In this document: positions 8,479-17,595 of the stretch, piece by piece
How positions within the stretch are numbered: the stretch's first letter is position 1
Layout of the letters: each line of letters opens with the position of its first letter
Assembly: GCA_937927415.1 (NCBI GenBank)
Contig: CALBDS010000002.1
Span: 1-64,000, forward strand
Direction: 5' to 3'
DNA: 64,000 bases
Source of the DNA: an uncultured Rhodospirillaceae bacterium
Lineage (GTDB): Bacteria > Pseudomonadota > Alphaproteobacteria > Azospirillales > Azospirillaceae
Program-made: the position numbers and the translations under genes
The notes under the pieces: generated by a model
What the model saw: only the letters and a program-made list of their open reading frames with translations
The model's database searches: none
Told to the model about the DNA's origin: nothing

Positions 8479-10292
8479 GGCGCGTTCCCATCCTGCAAAT
8501 CGGTGAAGGGGGTGGAGGCCCGCAGATCGGTCAGCAGTTCGGACCATGTGCCGTGATGAACGATGCTGTGTCGGCCCAGCCGCAGCCACAGGGCGAACAG
8601 CCACCGCCCCGCCGCGGTCCAGAAGGTATCGGGTACCAGCGCATCGCCAGTTCCCTCGCTGAACAGCCGCCCGTGGGCGCACAGCCCGGCCAGATGCCGC
8701 AGGGCCAGCGTTTCGCGCACCGCATCGGTGAAGGCGCCGCCGTCGGCGTCCGCCGCCAGGGTCAGCAGCCGGGCCTTGCGGAACGGCGGCAGCGGCACCC
8801 GCAGCACCGTGTCGAAATAGGCGTCGAGAAAGTCCGACAGCGCCGCCTGGTTCCGGCGCAGGGGCACGCGGTCCAGGATCAGCAGCGCCAGGAACAGATG
8901 CCCGCGGGCGGTCGGCGGCGTGGTGGCAACGGCGTGGCGCACTTCGTCGTGGAAGGGGGCTTCCACATGAGTGGCGATGAAGCGGTAGAGGCCCCGGCGG
9001 TGTTCGTCGGGGCTGACCGGCAGCACCGGCTTGCGCCCCGGCGGCAGGGATGGCAGCCAGCCCAGGGACACGCCCCGCCGTACCGTCCCGGTCCCGTCCC
9101 GGTCCCGTTCGTCCCGCGTGCCGATGCAGGTCGGGTCGGGGAACAGGGTCTGGGCGAAGCCGCGGGCGGCCAGCCGGCTGGGAATACCGGCGGCGGCCAG
9201 CCGCAGCCCGTGATCCACGTCCGCACCCTCATCCCATTCCAGGCCATCCCCTTTCACGCCGTCCGCCGGGGCCGCACCCGGACTGTACGCGGGGTGATGC
9301 CGCCACAGGATGGTTTTGCTGAGGCGGATGCCGGTCAGATACTGGCTGTCCCGGTAATCGCCCGCGTGAGCCGGACGGGGGACGAAGGGGCCGAAACGGT
9401 GGATCAGGGGCCGGACCACCGTCCCCCCGCCGGCCAGGGCGGGCGGATCGGCCAGCAGCGGGCCGGGGATCAGCCAATCCAGGGTCTGGGCGTCGTTATG
9501 GCGCTGCGCGTGCAGCCCGGCGCGGTCCAGCACGCTGAGGGTCTGGAACCCCAGGAAGCCGAAACCGTCGCCGTGGGCGTTCACCAGGGCGCGGAAGTTG
9601 AGCGGCAGGATGTGGCGGCTGTCGAGTTGGCACAGGTTGGGCCGGGTGGCGGCGGCGGCCAGCCCGTCGCGGACGGCGGCGGCGCGCCCGCTCACCGCGA
9701 CCGGCACCGCCATCCCGACGGGAATTCCATCCGGCAGCGGCCCGGCGACCAGAATTTCCCCATCCACCCCGGTCAGGGCGCACAGGCGGGCCAGGCACAG
9801 GCGCAGCATCGCCGGAGTCCCTCCCGGCACCGGGCGCACGGCAAAGCTCCACCCATCCAGCCCGGCGGCGGTTTCCACCAGCCCCGGTGCCATCTTTTCA
9901 TAATGGTGCAGGATGCCGTCACGCCCCAACGGGCGCAGAAAGGCGGCGTAATAGGAACGGCCCAGCAGCGGTGGCGTCCCGTCCTCTTCGGCCACGGTGA
10001 AACGGGTGCCCACGGGGCAGGCGTGAACGATGTCCCACACCAGCGGCAGGGCCAGGCGGGAATCGCTGTGCAGGTGGGCCAGCACCACCCGTCCCCCCGT
10101 GATGGGCGGGTTCAGGCGGGTGGCGCCGTGGACGGGAACGGTCCGGGCGGTGTGGCTGGCGGGCGGCGGGCGGAAGCTGATGACGGTGGCATCCCCGCCG
10201 CCCCATTCCGGCGGCACGGGAGCGGCGGGTTCGGGGTGTGGGTGTGCCAGCCGCCGCCGGTCGGGGCGGAGGTGGATGAAGGTCATGGCCAT
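8475..10292 (-). CDS. Uncharacterised protein, GT-A-like paralogue A of a two-member family
   Basis: Up to 605 residues from ATG 10292; ATG 10286 is equally possible. After a proline-rich N-terminus it follows the same order of landmarks as the product of 6086-7939: VWDIVHACPVGTRF, GRSYYAAF, EILVAGPLP, RPNLCQLDSRHILPL, GDGFGFLGFQTLSVLDRAGL, HAQRHNDAQTLDW and the acidic LEWDEGADVDHGLRLA near residue 375. Conservation of an NLC-x-L-x-x-R-x-IL block and the late acidic block argues for a shared enzymatic fold, plausibly a GT-A glycosyltransferase. It starts 3 bases after the stop of the TPR gene and ends overlapping the next start. Confidence 0.6.
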   Translation of the reverse strand: MAMTFIHLRPDRRRLAHPHPEPAAPVPPEWGGGDATVISFRPPPASHTARTVPVHGATRLNPPITGGRVVLAHLHSDSRLALPLVWDIVHACPVGTRFTVAEEDGTPPLLGRSYYAAFLRPLGRDGILHHYEKMAPGLVETAAGLDGWSFAVRPVPGGTPAMLRLCLARLCALTGVDGEILVAGPLPDGIPVGMAVPVAVSGRAAAVRDGLAAAATRPNLCQLDSRHILPLNFRALVNAHGDGFGFLGFQTLSVLDRAGLHAQRHNDAQTLDWLIPGPLLADPPALAGGGTVVRPLIHRFGPFVPRPAHAGDYRDSQYLTGIRLSKTILWRHHPAYSPGAAPADGVKGDGLEWDEGADVDHGLRLAAAGIPSRLAARGFAQTLFPDPTCIGTRDERDRDGTGTVRRGVSLGWLPSLPPGRKPVLPVSPDEHRRGLYRFIATHVEAPFHDEVRHAVATTPPTARGHLFLALLILDRVPLRRNQAALSDFLDAYFDTVLRVPLPPFRKARLLTLAADADGGAFTDAVRETLALRHLAGLCAHGRLFSEGTGDALVPDTFWTAAGRWLFALWLRLGRHSIVHHGTWSELLTDLRASTPFTDLQDGNAP

Positions 10293-10295
10293 CGG

Positions 10296-11438
10296 TCAAG
10301 CATGATGTATGCCGGAATCATCCTGTACGCCGCCCGCCATGACCCGCGCGTTGAGCCGGCGGTAGGCGGCGATGTCGCGGAACCGCTCCAGGTCCGGATC
10401 GCCGGGCGTCAGGTGCAGCGCGCGGGTAAAGGCCGCCGCTGCGCGGGCGTAATCCCGCCGCCGGAACCATGCGTGGCCCAGGGTGGTCCACAGCCCACCG
10501 TCATCGGGGGCCAGAGCCAGGGCGCGGGTGAGGTGGCGCACCGATTCCGTTGTGCGGTCAAGCAGGAACAGCGTGTCGGCCAGACAGCGCCGGTACGCCG
10601 GCTCTTCAGGGATCAGACGGGCGGTGAGGGTAAAGGCTGCCGCTGCGCGGGTATAATCCCGTTGCCGGAACCATGCGTGGCCCAGGTTGCTCCACAAGGT
10701 GCCGTCATCGGGGGTCAGGGCCAGGGCGGGGATGAGGTGACGCACCGATTCCGCCGCGCGGCCAAGCAGAAGCAGCGTGTCGGCCAGACGGTGCCGGTGC
10801 GATGGCTCTTCGGGGTTCAGGCGGGCGGCGCGGGTAAAGGCCACCGCCGCTCCATCGCCATCCTCCATCGCCGCGTCGGTATCGCCGAGATAACGATAGA
10901 GCGTCGGATCATCGAGCTGGGCGGCGGCGGCCCGGCGGAAGGCTCCCCGCGCCACCGGAAAGGCGCTCAGGCGAAAGGCGGCGTGGCCAATGCGGGTCCA
11001 CAGGCCGGCATCGAGGCAGTCCCCCTTTCCGCCCTCATCCCCGGCGGCCAGGATATCCGTGGCCAGCCGTTGCAGGGCATCCGCTGCCGCCTCATGACCG
11101 GGGTTCTGCTCCAGGGCCTGAAGCTGGCACACCAGCGCCCGCCCGGGCCGCCCAGCCTGCGCGAAGGCCATGCCCAACCGGTGGTTGGCGGCGGCCAGGG
11201 CGGCAGGATCGGTCTGAAAGGCCCGGCGGCGCCACGCCCCCCCACCCTCTTCCCAAGCCAGATCACGCAGGGCCTGCCCCATGATGTAGAGCGTCTCGGC
11301 CCGTGCCGGGTCAAGCGCCACGGCGCGGCGGAACACCGGGATGGCCGCCGCCGGGCCGTGGCGGGCGAGCGTATCGTCGGCCCATTCGCTCAGGGTGGAG
11401 GGGGGCGGTGGTTCGGATGGGGCGTGTCGAAAGGGCAT
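10296..11438 (-). CDS. TPR protein, first gene of the four-gene operon
   Basis: A 380-residue protein starting MPFRHAPSEPP at ATG 11438. A longer frame reaches 11504, but that would run into the divergent gene, so I prefer the inner ATG. The whole protein is TPR: FRRAVALDPARAETLYIMGQ near residue 35, then several further units. The C-terminal half contains two nearly identical 68-residue blocks (AAESVRHL... and TTESVRHL...). No catalytic domain is seen; a scaffold or partner-binding role with the two downstream paralogues is inferred from the 3-base spacing. Confidence 0.75.
   Translation of the reverse strand: MPFRHAPSEPPPPSTLSEWADDTLARHGPAAAIPVFRRAVALDPARAETLYIMGQALRDLAWEEGGGAWRRRAFQTDPAALAAANHRLGMAFAQAGRPGRALVCQLQALEQNPGHEAAADALQRLATDILAAGDEGGKGDCLDAGLWTRIGHAAFRLSAFPVARGAFRRAAAAQLDDPTLYRYLGDTDAAMEDGDGAAVAFTRAARLNPEEPSHRHRLADTLLLLGRAAESVRHLIPALALTPDDGTLWSNLGHAWFRQRDYTRAAAAFTLTARLIPEEPAYRRCLADTLFLLDRTTESVRHLTRALALAPDDGGLWTTLGHAWFRRRDYARAAAAFTRALHLTPGDPDLERFRDIAAYRRLNARVMAGGVQDDSGIHHA
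10425..10832. repeat. Two tandem 204-bp direct repeats inside the TPR gene
   Basis: The block 10425-10628 is repeated with high identity at 10629-10832; each begins GGTAAAGG and a partial third start lies at 10833. Each unit encodes 68 residues (two TPRs), so the reading frame is kept. This looks like a recent in-frame duplication. Confidence 0.85.
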
Positions 11439-11521
11439 GAAGCACGTCAACGGGGGGAACTTGACAAAGGAAGGACGATCACCCGACAGTGCCGCTCTTT
11501 GCAACCCATGGGAGATCGGCC

Positions 11522-12496
11522 GTGGGCGCGGATGCGCTGTCGATCCGTTTCTGCATCGTCACCCCCTGTCTCAATTATGCCGGCCTTTTGGATCGGACGC
11601 TGCTCAGCGTGCTGACCCAGGCTGGGGATTTCAGCCTGCATTACCATGTGCAGGACGGCGGTTCCACTGATGGCACGCTGGAGCGGCTGGCTTTCTGGCA
11701 AGTGGCTTTGGCGGAGGGAAGGCTTCCTTCCAGTTGCCGTGAAATGCGGCTGACGGTTGCCAGTGCCCCGGACAGTGGGATCTATGACGCGCTCAACCGT
11801 GGCTTCGCCGCCGTGTCCACCGGCGGCGGGCCGGGTGACGTGATGAGCTGGATCAACGCCAGCGATCTGTTCTATCCCGGTGCTTTGGAAACCGTGGCCC
11901 GGTTCCTGCGCGCCCATCCCGATGAACGCTGGGTCTGTGGCCGCCGGGCCAACATCGACGAGGCGGATTTTCCCTTCTTCATCGAAGAGGAAATGTACGG
12001 CTATCCCCGCCGGACCCTGGCCGCGGGCCTGCATGTGGGCCGCAGTTTCCAATGGATACAGCCCGAAGGCATGATGTGGCGCCGGTCCTTGTGGGATGAT
12101 GCGGGCGGGCGGCTGGACGATGGTTTCCGTCTGGCCGCGGATTTCGACCTGTGGCGCCGTTTTGCCGCCCATGCCGGGCCGGTGGTTTTGGACCGCGTGA
12201 CAGGGGTCTACCGTTTCCACGCCAACCGTCTCAGCGCCGATATCGCGCGGTATTACGCCGAGGTGGACGCCTGCCTCGAACGGCTGGAGCTGACCGCTTC
12301 CGGCCGGTCGGTGGAAGAGGAATTCGCCCGATTGGCGGCGGCGGGCGACATCGCGGCCCTACACCGCCATGGTTTTACCGCCCGCGTGGCGCGTTTCGCC
12401 AACGGCGACCCGGAAGGGGGGTGGGACATCCTCCACGCGCTTCCTGATCTGGCCCCCGGCTGGCGGGTGCGGATCGAGACGGTCCCGCCTTCTTAG
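11522..12496 (+). CDS. Family 2 glycosyltransferase
   Basis: A 324-residue GT-A glycosyltransferase. The N-terminus FCIVTPCLNYAGLLDRTLLS fits the GT2 nucleotide-binding strand. HVQDGGSTDGTLE is the classic D-G-S-T-D-G motif, and APDSGIYDALNRGFA followed by SWINASDLF takes the place of the DxD. WIQPEGMMWRRSLW and LAADFDLWRRFA are typical of the WcaA-like subgroup that adds sugars to lipid-linked polysaccharide. The GTG at 11522 is chosen because GGGAG lies 7 bases before it; a GTG at 11489 would add 11 residues. Divergent from the TPR operon. Confidence 0.88.
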   Translation: MGADALSIRFCIVTPCLNYAGLLDRTLLSVLTQAGDFSLHYHVQDGGSTDGTLERLAFWQVALAEGRLPSSCREMRLTVASAPDSGIYDALNRGFAAVSTGGGPGDVMSWINASDLFYPGALETVARFLRAHPDERWVCGRRANIDEADFPFFIEEEMYGYPRRTLAAGLHVGRSFQWIQPEGMMWRRSLWDDAGGRLDDGFRLAADFDLWRRFAAHAGPVVLDRVTGVYRFHANRLSADIARYYAEVDACLERLELTASGRSVEEEFARLAAAGDIAALHRHGFTARVARFANGDPEGGWDILHALPDLAPGWRVRIETVPPS

Positions 12497-12543
12497 TTCA
12501 TCACTCTGATTTCTGAGAGTTTTCCTCCCGTTACAGCCCTATT

Positions 12544-12560
12544 CCGGCATGGTCGTTGCA
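12544..12560 (+). promoter_or_regulatory. Candidate sigma-54 (-24/-12) promoter
   Basis: The sequence CGGCATGGTCGTTGCAT has GG at 12546-12547 and GC at 12558-12559, exactly ten bases apart, with a perfect TTGCA -12 half and a near-consensus GGCATG -24 half. It lies 80 bases before the radical SAM start. RpoN control would fit a cell-surface or motility-linked programme, but no enhancer-binding protein gene is in the window. Confidence 0.45.
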
Positions 12561-12641
12561 TGAAAATCCGACCGCCTGAATCGCTGCACCCCTGGCCCGT
12601 GTCACCGTTCCGAACAGGCGTCGTTCTTTGAGGAGAAGCAT

Positions 12642-14036
12642 ATGTCGAATTCGATCACCGCGGTTGCCGGCCTCGACGCGGACCAGACCCGGCAGGGGGC
12701 GGCGGCCGCACCGGTCCTCGACCTTGCCTTTCACCGGGACGACAGCGACTATCTGGTCACCCAGGACCCGACGGTGGAAATCCGCCGCATCCGCAAGAAC
12801 GGCTACAGCCTGTCCAACGTCAAGGCGCTGTCCCGCCGCGGCGTGATGTGGCTGGGGCAGACCTGTAATCTGCGCTGTTACTTCTGCTATTTCATCGACA
12901 AGATCAAGAACGCGCACCATCCCGAACATGCGTTCATGTCGTTCGAAAAGGCCAAGGAACTCTGCCTCAAGGTGCGTGAGGTCTATGGAAACACCGCCAT
13001 CGACATCCAGGGCGGCGAACCGTCTATCTGTCCCTACATCTACGACCTGATCCGCTACTGCAACGAAATCGGGCTGAAACCGACCCTGATTACCAACGCC
13101 CTGTGGTACGACAAGCCTAAGAATGTGGAAAAGCTTGTGTCCGCCGGGGTCTTCGATCTGCTGATCTCCATCCACGGGATCGGTGAGACCTATGACAAGA
13201 TCGTCGGCGTGCCCGGCGGCTCGGCCCGTCAGATGAAGGCGCTGGAGCTGCTGCAGCAGGCTGGGGTCGCGTTCCGCTTCAACACCACCTTGTGCCGGGA
13301 AACTCTGCCGGAACTGCGGCAAGTGGCGGAAACCGCGGTGCGGTTCGGGGCGCGGGCGGTCAACTACATCGCCTTCAACCCCTTCGTCGATCAGTCCACC
13401 CGCCGGCCCGAAGAGCAAATCCCCCGCTACAGCGATCAGGCCAAGATGCTGTTGCCGGTGATCGACTACCTCGATGCCAACGAGATCGAGGTGAACATCC
13501 GCTACATGCCGTTCTGCGTGTTCCCCGAATCCCACCGCAAGTTCGTGCAGAACTTTCAGCAGATCATCTACGACCTGCATGAATGGGAAACCGAATCCGA
13601 ACTGTGGTCCGGCGGCGGCGACAACCGGGTTTCGGCGGCCCCCTGTCCGCCGCTGTTCTCCATCGACGACCGGCTGGCGGAATTGCGTCCTCGGGCCGGC
13701 GGCGGTGCTGGCGAGGCGTTCTATGTTCCCGAACTGGGGCCGGTGGATCATTTCTCGGAACGGGAATACCGGACCAAGGAATACCGGGTGCTGCAGACCC
13801 GCTTTATGCACCCCTACACCAAGGAGAAGGAATGCCATGGCTGTGCCCTGACCGGCATTTGCGACGGCTTCCACCGCGATTACGCCAAGGTCATCGGCTT
13901 TGGCGAGGCACACCCGGAAAGCGGCCCGGTGGTCCATGACCCCCGCCATTATCAGCGCCACCAGATGAAGGTGGTGGAAGATCAGGAAGCCGACTGGGCC
14001 TTTGCCGGCGCCAGCGTGGTGTCGCCGCAAAGCTGA
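12642..14036 (+). CDS. Radical SAM protein with C-terminal SPASM-like cysteines
   Basis: A 464-residue enzyme that should bind a 4Fe-4S cluster and SAM. The radical SAM motif CNLRCYFC has cysteines at residues 75, 79 and 82. It is followed by the GGEPS motif (DIQGGEPSICP) and TLITNALWYD. The C-terminal CHGCALTGICDGFHRDY supplies four further cysteines, as in SPASM or twitch auxiliary-cluster domains. AGGAG sits 6 bases before ATG 12642, a strong ribosome site. The substrate is unknown; in this locus, sugar or peptide modification is plausible. A candidate sigma-54 promoter lies upstream. Confidence 0.88.
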   Translation: MSNSITAVAGLDADQTRQGAAAAPVLDLAFHRDDSDYLVTQDPTVEIRRIRKNGYSLSNVKALSRRGVMWLGQTCNLRCYFCYFIDKIKNAHHPEHAFMSFEKAKELCLKVREVYGNTAIDIQGGEPSICPYIYDLIRYCNEIGLKPTLITNALWYDKPKNVEKLVSAGVFDLLISIHGIGETYDKIVGVPGGSARQMKALELLQQAGVAFRFNTTLCRETLPELRQVAETAVRFGARAVNYIAFNPFVDQSTRRPEEQIPRYSDQAKMLLPVIDYLDANEIEVNIRYMPFCVFPESHRKFVQNFQQIIYDLHEWETESELWSGGGDNRVSAAPCPPLFSIDDRLAELRPRAGGGAGEAFYVPELGPVDHFSEREYRTKEYRVLQTRFMHPYTKEKECHGCALTGICDGFHRDYAKVIGFGEAHPESGPVVHDPRHYQRHQMKVVEDQEADWAFAGASVVSPQS

Positions 14037-14086
14037 TGCCAGCGCCGTCCGTGGCCCCGCGGGCGTAAGAGAGAAGGGGGCCGGGT

Positions 14087-16093
14087 TCAGCCGGCCTCCA
14101 GCCCCTCCAGAACCGGCGCTGCCCAGGGCGGCAGCAACCGCCGCTGCACCCGCACCCGGCCGGGGAATTCTCCCATGGCCAGACGCAGCAGAGCGCGCGC
14201 CTCGTCCGTCTTTCCTTGTGCGTGCAGGGTCAGCGCCCGGTGCAGCCGCCCGGCGGTGTGGCCGGGGATGGCTTCCAGGGTGGCGCTGTGCTCGGCGTCC
14301 GCTTCATCCAGACGGTTCAGGGCCTGCAGCGCCAGACCGCGATAGGTGCGGTGGCGGGGAGCCGGATCCCGTTCCAGACCCTGGTCGATGGCGGCCAGCC
14401 CGGCGGCGGCGTCGCCGGCAATGATCCGGGCCAGCCCCAGCAGCACCCAGCCGTTTGCGTCCGCCGGGCTGCGGGCGGTGCTTTCGCTCAGCGCCTCCAC
14501 CGCGGCGGCGGCATTGCCGCCGGCCAGATGCGCCAACCCCAGAAGCTGAAGGGGCCAGCCGGCCGGCTGCGCCGCGGCCAGGGCGCTCAGCCCCTCGGTT
14601 ACCTCCGCCGGGGTCATGGACAGCCACAGCCGGGCGAAGGTCGTTACCGGCTCCATCCCCACGGCCCAGCCGGCAGCGAAGGCATCGGCGGCTGCCGCGG
14701 TATCTCCCGCCATGAGCAGGGCCGCCGCCAACCCCTCGTGCAGCCAGGGCTGGGCCGGATGACGGTCGAGCGCCCGGCGGAACGCCTGGGCCGCATCGGA
14801 ACCCCGGTGCCGGGCCAGCAGCACCAGCCCCAGCGGCCCCTGACTGTCGAGATCGGGGAAGCGCCGGCCGGTTTCGGTCAGGGTTTCTTCCGCCTCTTCC
14901 AGCCTGCCGGCCATGAACAGGGTATTTCCCAGTTCCAGCAGAGTCTCTCCGGAATCGGGGATATGCTCCAACGCCTGGCGGTACAGGGCGGCCGCATCGC
15001 CGAAGCGGCCTTCCCTCTGGCGGGTGGAGGCCAGCAGGCGGAGCAGCCAGCCGTCGCCGGGGCTGTGGCGAAGGGTGCTTTCCAGAACCGCCGCCGCTTC
15101 GCCGGTGCGTCCCAGCGCCAGCAGGGAGTGGCCCAGATACCCCAGGATATCCACCGCTCCGGGCTTGAGATTCAGGGATTTCTGAAGCATGGACACGGCT
15201 TCTTCGTGCGGGCCGGTCATGGCGAGCGCCATGCCGAGCTGACCGAAAACCCATGCATCGTTGCCGAAGCTTTCGCTGGCGGCGCTGCGCAGGAACTCCA
15301 CCGCTTCCCCATAGATGCCGCGGGTCGCCAGGATGTGGCCCAGAAGGGCGCGCAGCCAGGGCGTGCCCGGCTGGACCGTCACCGCCCGGCGCAGCGCCGC
15401 TTCGGCCTCCTCCGCCCGCCCGTCTTCCAGCAGCAGCAGCCCCGACAGGCCCAGGGCCTGGGGCAGGTCGGGATCGAGCATCAGGGCGCAGTCGGCCAGG
15501 AACCGGGCGTCGTCTTTATGCCCGCCGGCTTTCATGTTCTCGGCCAATCGGTAGAACCGCCAGGCCAACCCGGCGGCTGCCTCGCCGTCGCCGTTGCGGG
15601 ACAGGTCGATGCCGCTCCACAGGGTCTGGGCCTCGTCCAGGCGGCCATGACGGGCCAGGATCAGCGCCTTGATCCCCAGGGCGATGGGCTGGGCCGGCTC
15701 GTGGTTCTGGGCCTGGGCTACCAGGGCCAGGGCGTCCTCCTCCCCCTCTCCTTCGCCGGGATGGTCCAGGGTCCGCAGCGCCAGCCGTATCAGAGTGGCG
15801 GCGGGAAAGCCGGGATCATGGGCGCGGGCGCGGGTGTAGAGGGACTCGGCCTCGGCCGGACGGCCTTGGGATTCGTGGATTTGCCCCAGCGCGTAACAGG
15901 CGTCCACCAGGGTGGGATCGGTGTCGATGGCGGTTTGCAGATGCTGGACGGCGGCGGGTAGGTTGCCCTCGGCCCGAATGGCGATGCCCATTTCATAATG
16001 ATAGCGTCCGAAGGCATCGGCGCGGATGCGTTGACGCCATGCCTCCACATCGATTCCGGCCTCTGTATGTCCGGCGCTGTCCTGTTGCGTCAT
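14087..16093 (-). CDS. Large TPR protein
   Basis: A 668-residue protein beginning MTQQDSAGHTEAGIDVEAW and built nearly throughout from TPR units, about fifteen to eighteen by eye (AVQHLQTAIDTDPTLVDACYALGQ near residue 50 is a good example). No enzymatic domain, signal peptide or membrane helix is evident. Proteins like this act as interaction scaffolds, and here probably bind glycan enzymes. It stands alone, convergent with the radical SAM gene and 76 bases after the WavE-like gene on the same strand. Confidence 0.8.
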   Translation of the reverse strand: MTQQDSAGHTEAGIDVEAWRQRIRADAFGRYHYEMGIAIRAEGNLPAAVQHLQTAIDTDPTLVDACYALGQIHESQGRPAEAESLYTRARAHDPGFPAATLIRLALRTLDHPGEGEGEEDALALVAQAQNHEPAQPIALGIKALILARHGRLDEAQTLWSGIDLSRNGDGEAAAGLAWRFYRLAENMKAGGHKDDARFLADCALMLDPDLPQALGLSGLLLLEDGRAEEAEAALRRAVTVQPGTPWLRALLGHILATRGIYGEAVEFLRSAASESFGNDAWVFGQLGMALAMTGPHEEAVSMLQKSLNLKPGAVDILGYLGHSLLALGRTGEAAAVLESTLRHSPGDGWLLRLLASTRQREGRFGDAAALYRQALEHIPDSGETLLELGNTLFMAGRLEEAEETLTETGRRFPDLDSQGPLGLVLLARHRGSDAAQAFRRALDRHPAQPWLHEGLAAALLMAGDTAAAADAFAAGWAVGMEPVTTFARLWLSMTPAEVTEGLSALAAAQPAGWPLQLLGLAHLAGGNAAAAVEALSESTARSPADANGWVLLGLARIIAGDAAAGLAAIDQGLERDPAPRHRTYRGLALQALNRLDEADAEHSATLEAIPGHTAGRLHRALTLHAQGKTDEARALLRLAMGEFPGRVRVQRRLLPPWAAPVLEGLEAG

Positions 16094-16169
16094 GTCCTGC
16101 CCTGCCCTTCTTTTTCTGGCGCCGCCGGCACGGCTCCGGCCATGGAAAAACCTCTGCCGGGGTCGGCTA

Positions 16170-17498
16170 TCACAGACCGGATGCTTTGACCAGCCTGGGG
16201 TCGTGGCGTTCCGTCATCATCCAGGTGCCGGGCGGCACCACCATGGCTTCGAATGTGGTGGCGTCGATGTCCACAGCCCCGGCCTCGTCCCACACATCAT
16301 CGGTTCCCGCCGTCAGCCGGTCCCACAGATTGCGGTCGGCCACGGCGGCGGGGGTGGGGCCGGTGCCGTAGCGGCTGAGATCGTCGAAGCCGTATTTGGG
16401 GAAAAACAGGCCGAACCACCGCTCGTCCATCAGAGCGAACAGGTCGCGCAGGATGGTCCAGTGGTCGCGCACCGTGCCATCTGGCTCCCATCCCTGGCGG
16501 CGGCAGAAGCTGGTCAGGTAATGGATTTCCGGGGTGCCGCGGGCCTGGGAAAAGGCGCGGTAGCTGGTGGCCCGCCATTCGGGGGTATAGGGGCTGAAGG
16601 ACCGGGTGTCCAGGGGGGCTGACCAATAGGCGCGCAGGTCCGCCACGTCGCCGAACATCACGATGTCGGACATGGTGTAGGGCAGGTAACGGAAGGTGAA
16701 GCGTTCCGAGATCACCAGCCGGTTGGCGGTACCGGGAAAGCGCACCGGGTGGGCGGCCTGCAGGGCGGCCCCGCGCTCCAGCAGGGCGGGGGCCGCCGCC
16801 AGGGTGTCGGTGCGGGTCTTCAGCGCCTTGTCCACTCCCGCAGCCGCCAGCGCCTCCAGCCCGGCGGCGGTGGAGACGAGCTGCAGATTGCGGTTCTGCG
16901 GCCCCGGCGGCACGGGCGGGCGGTTCAGCACCACCCGGTCGCACCAGCGGGCCGCCTGTTCCAGCTGTGCCGGCGGCGTATCCTCCCAGGTGCTGAGCAC
17001 CAGATGGTCGGTGGGGTTGCGGCTGGCGTGATAGCGCAGGATCGTTTCCGTCACCCCCTCCACCACCGGCCCCTGCACCAGGATTCCGGCGTGTGAGCGG
17101 GCGGCGGGCTTGCGGGTCAGGGCGGGATCGATTCCTTCCCGCAGCGCCCGGACGAACTGCCCCGCCAGGTGGGGCACATAGGGCCACAGGGCGGGATACG
17201 GTCCCAGGGCGTCGATGGCCGCCAGAATCTCCCCCCCGAACAGGAAGGCGGAATAGATCATCACCGCCACCGTGTCGGGGTCTTCCTTGGCCAGGGCGGC
17301 GGGTGGGCGCACCTCGATTCCCCACACACGCGTGCCCCATTTGGCCGGATCGCTGTCCACCAGATAGGCCAGCCGCAAGGGGCAGGCGGCATAGGTGGTC
17401 TTGAACGAGCCGCCGGCCCCCCATCCCACCAGCCGGACATGGCCCAGGGCGATGCGGTCGTACAGAGTTCCCAGCGCGGTCCAGGGCACCAGGGGCAT
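16170..17498 (-). CDS. WavE-family lipopolysaccharide synthesis protein with N-terminal nucleotide-binding-like domain
   Basis: The 442-residue protein starts at ATG 17498 (MPLVPWTALGTLYDRIALGH). Residues about 25-140 hold a Rossmann-like segment with VGWGAGGSF and LAYLVDSDPAKWG, as in small-molecule-binding domains fused to sugar enzymes. The rest fits the WavE family: GILVQGPVVEGVTETILRY, HLVLSTWEDTPP, RNLQLVSTAAGLEAL and the KTRTDTLAA block, then FGDVADLRAYW. WavE proteins are required for LPS core assembly in Vibrio; a glycosyltransferase role is assumed. The frame extends further upstream, but that stretch lies in the intergenic region. Confidence 0.75.
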   Translation of the reverse strand: MPLVPWTALGTLYDRIALGHVRLVGWGAGGSFKTTYAACPLRLAYLVDSDPAKWGTRVWGIEVRPPAALAKEDPDTVAVMIYSAFLFGGEILAAIDALGPYPALWPYVPHLAGQFVRALREGIDPALTRKPAARSHAGILVQGPVVEGVTETILRYHASRNPTDHLVLSTWEDTPPAQLEQAARWCDRVVLNRPPVPPGPQNRNLQLVSTAAGLEALAAAGVDKALKTRTDTLAAAPALLERGAALQAAHPVRFPGTANRLVISERFTFRYLPYTMSDIVMFGDVADLRAYWSAPLDTRSFSPYTPEWRATSYRAFSQARGTPEIHYLTSFCRRQGWEPDGTVRDHWTILRDLFALMDERWFGLFFPKYGFDDLSRYGTGPTPAAVADRNLWDRLTAGTDDVWDEAGAVDIDATTFEAMVVPPGTWMMTERHDPRLVKASGL

Positions 17499-17595
17499 GG
17501 GCAGAGCGTTCCTTATCGGCCACAGGGATGGGGCGGATGAAAAGCTTACCACGCCCGACCCACGAAGGCCGTGGGCACAAACTGCCGCCCGGTGA

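Noticed and set aside
8553..11615. A 1020-codon plus-strand open frame across the four-gene operon
   Set aside because: Rich in Gly, Gln, Arg and Pro with no domain; it is a GC-rich shadow of the minus-strand genes.
12503..12524. Terminator after the GT2 gene (5-bp ACTCT/AGAGT stem with TTTT)
   Set aside because: The stem is short with an 8-base loop; too weak to call.
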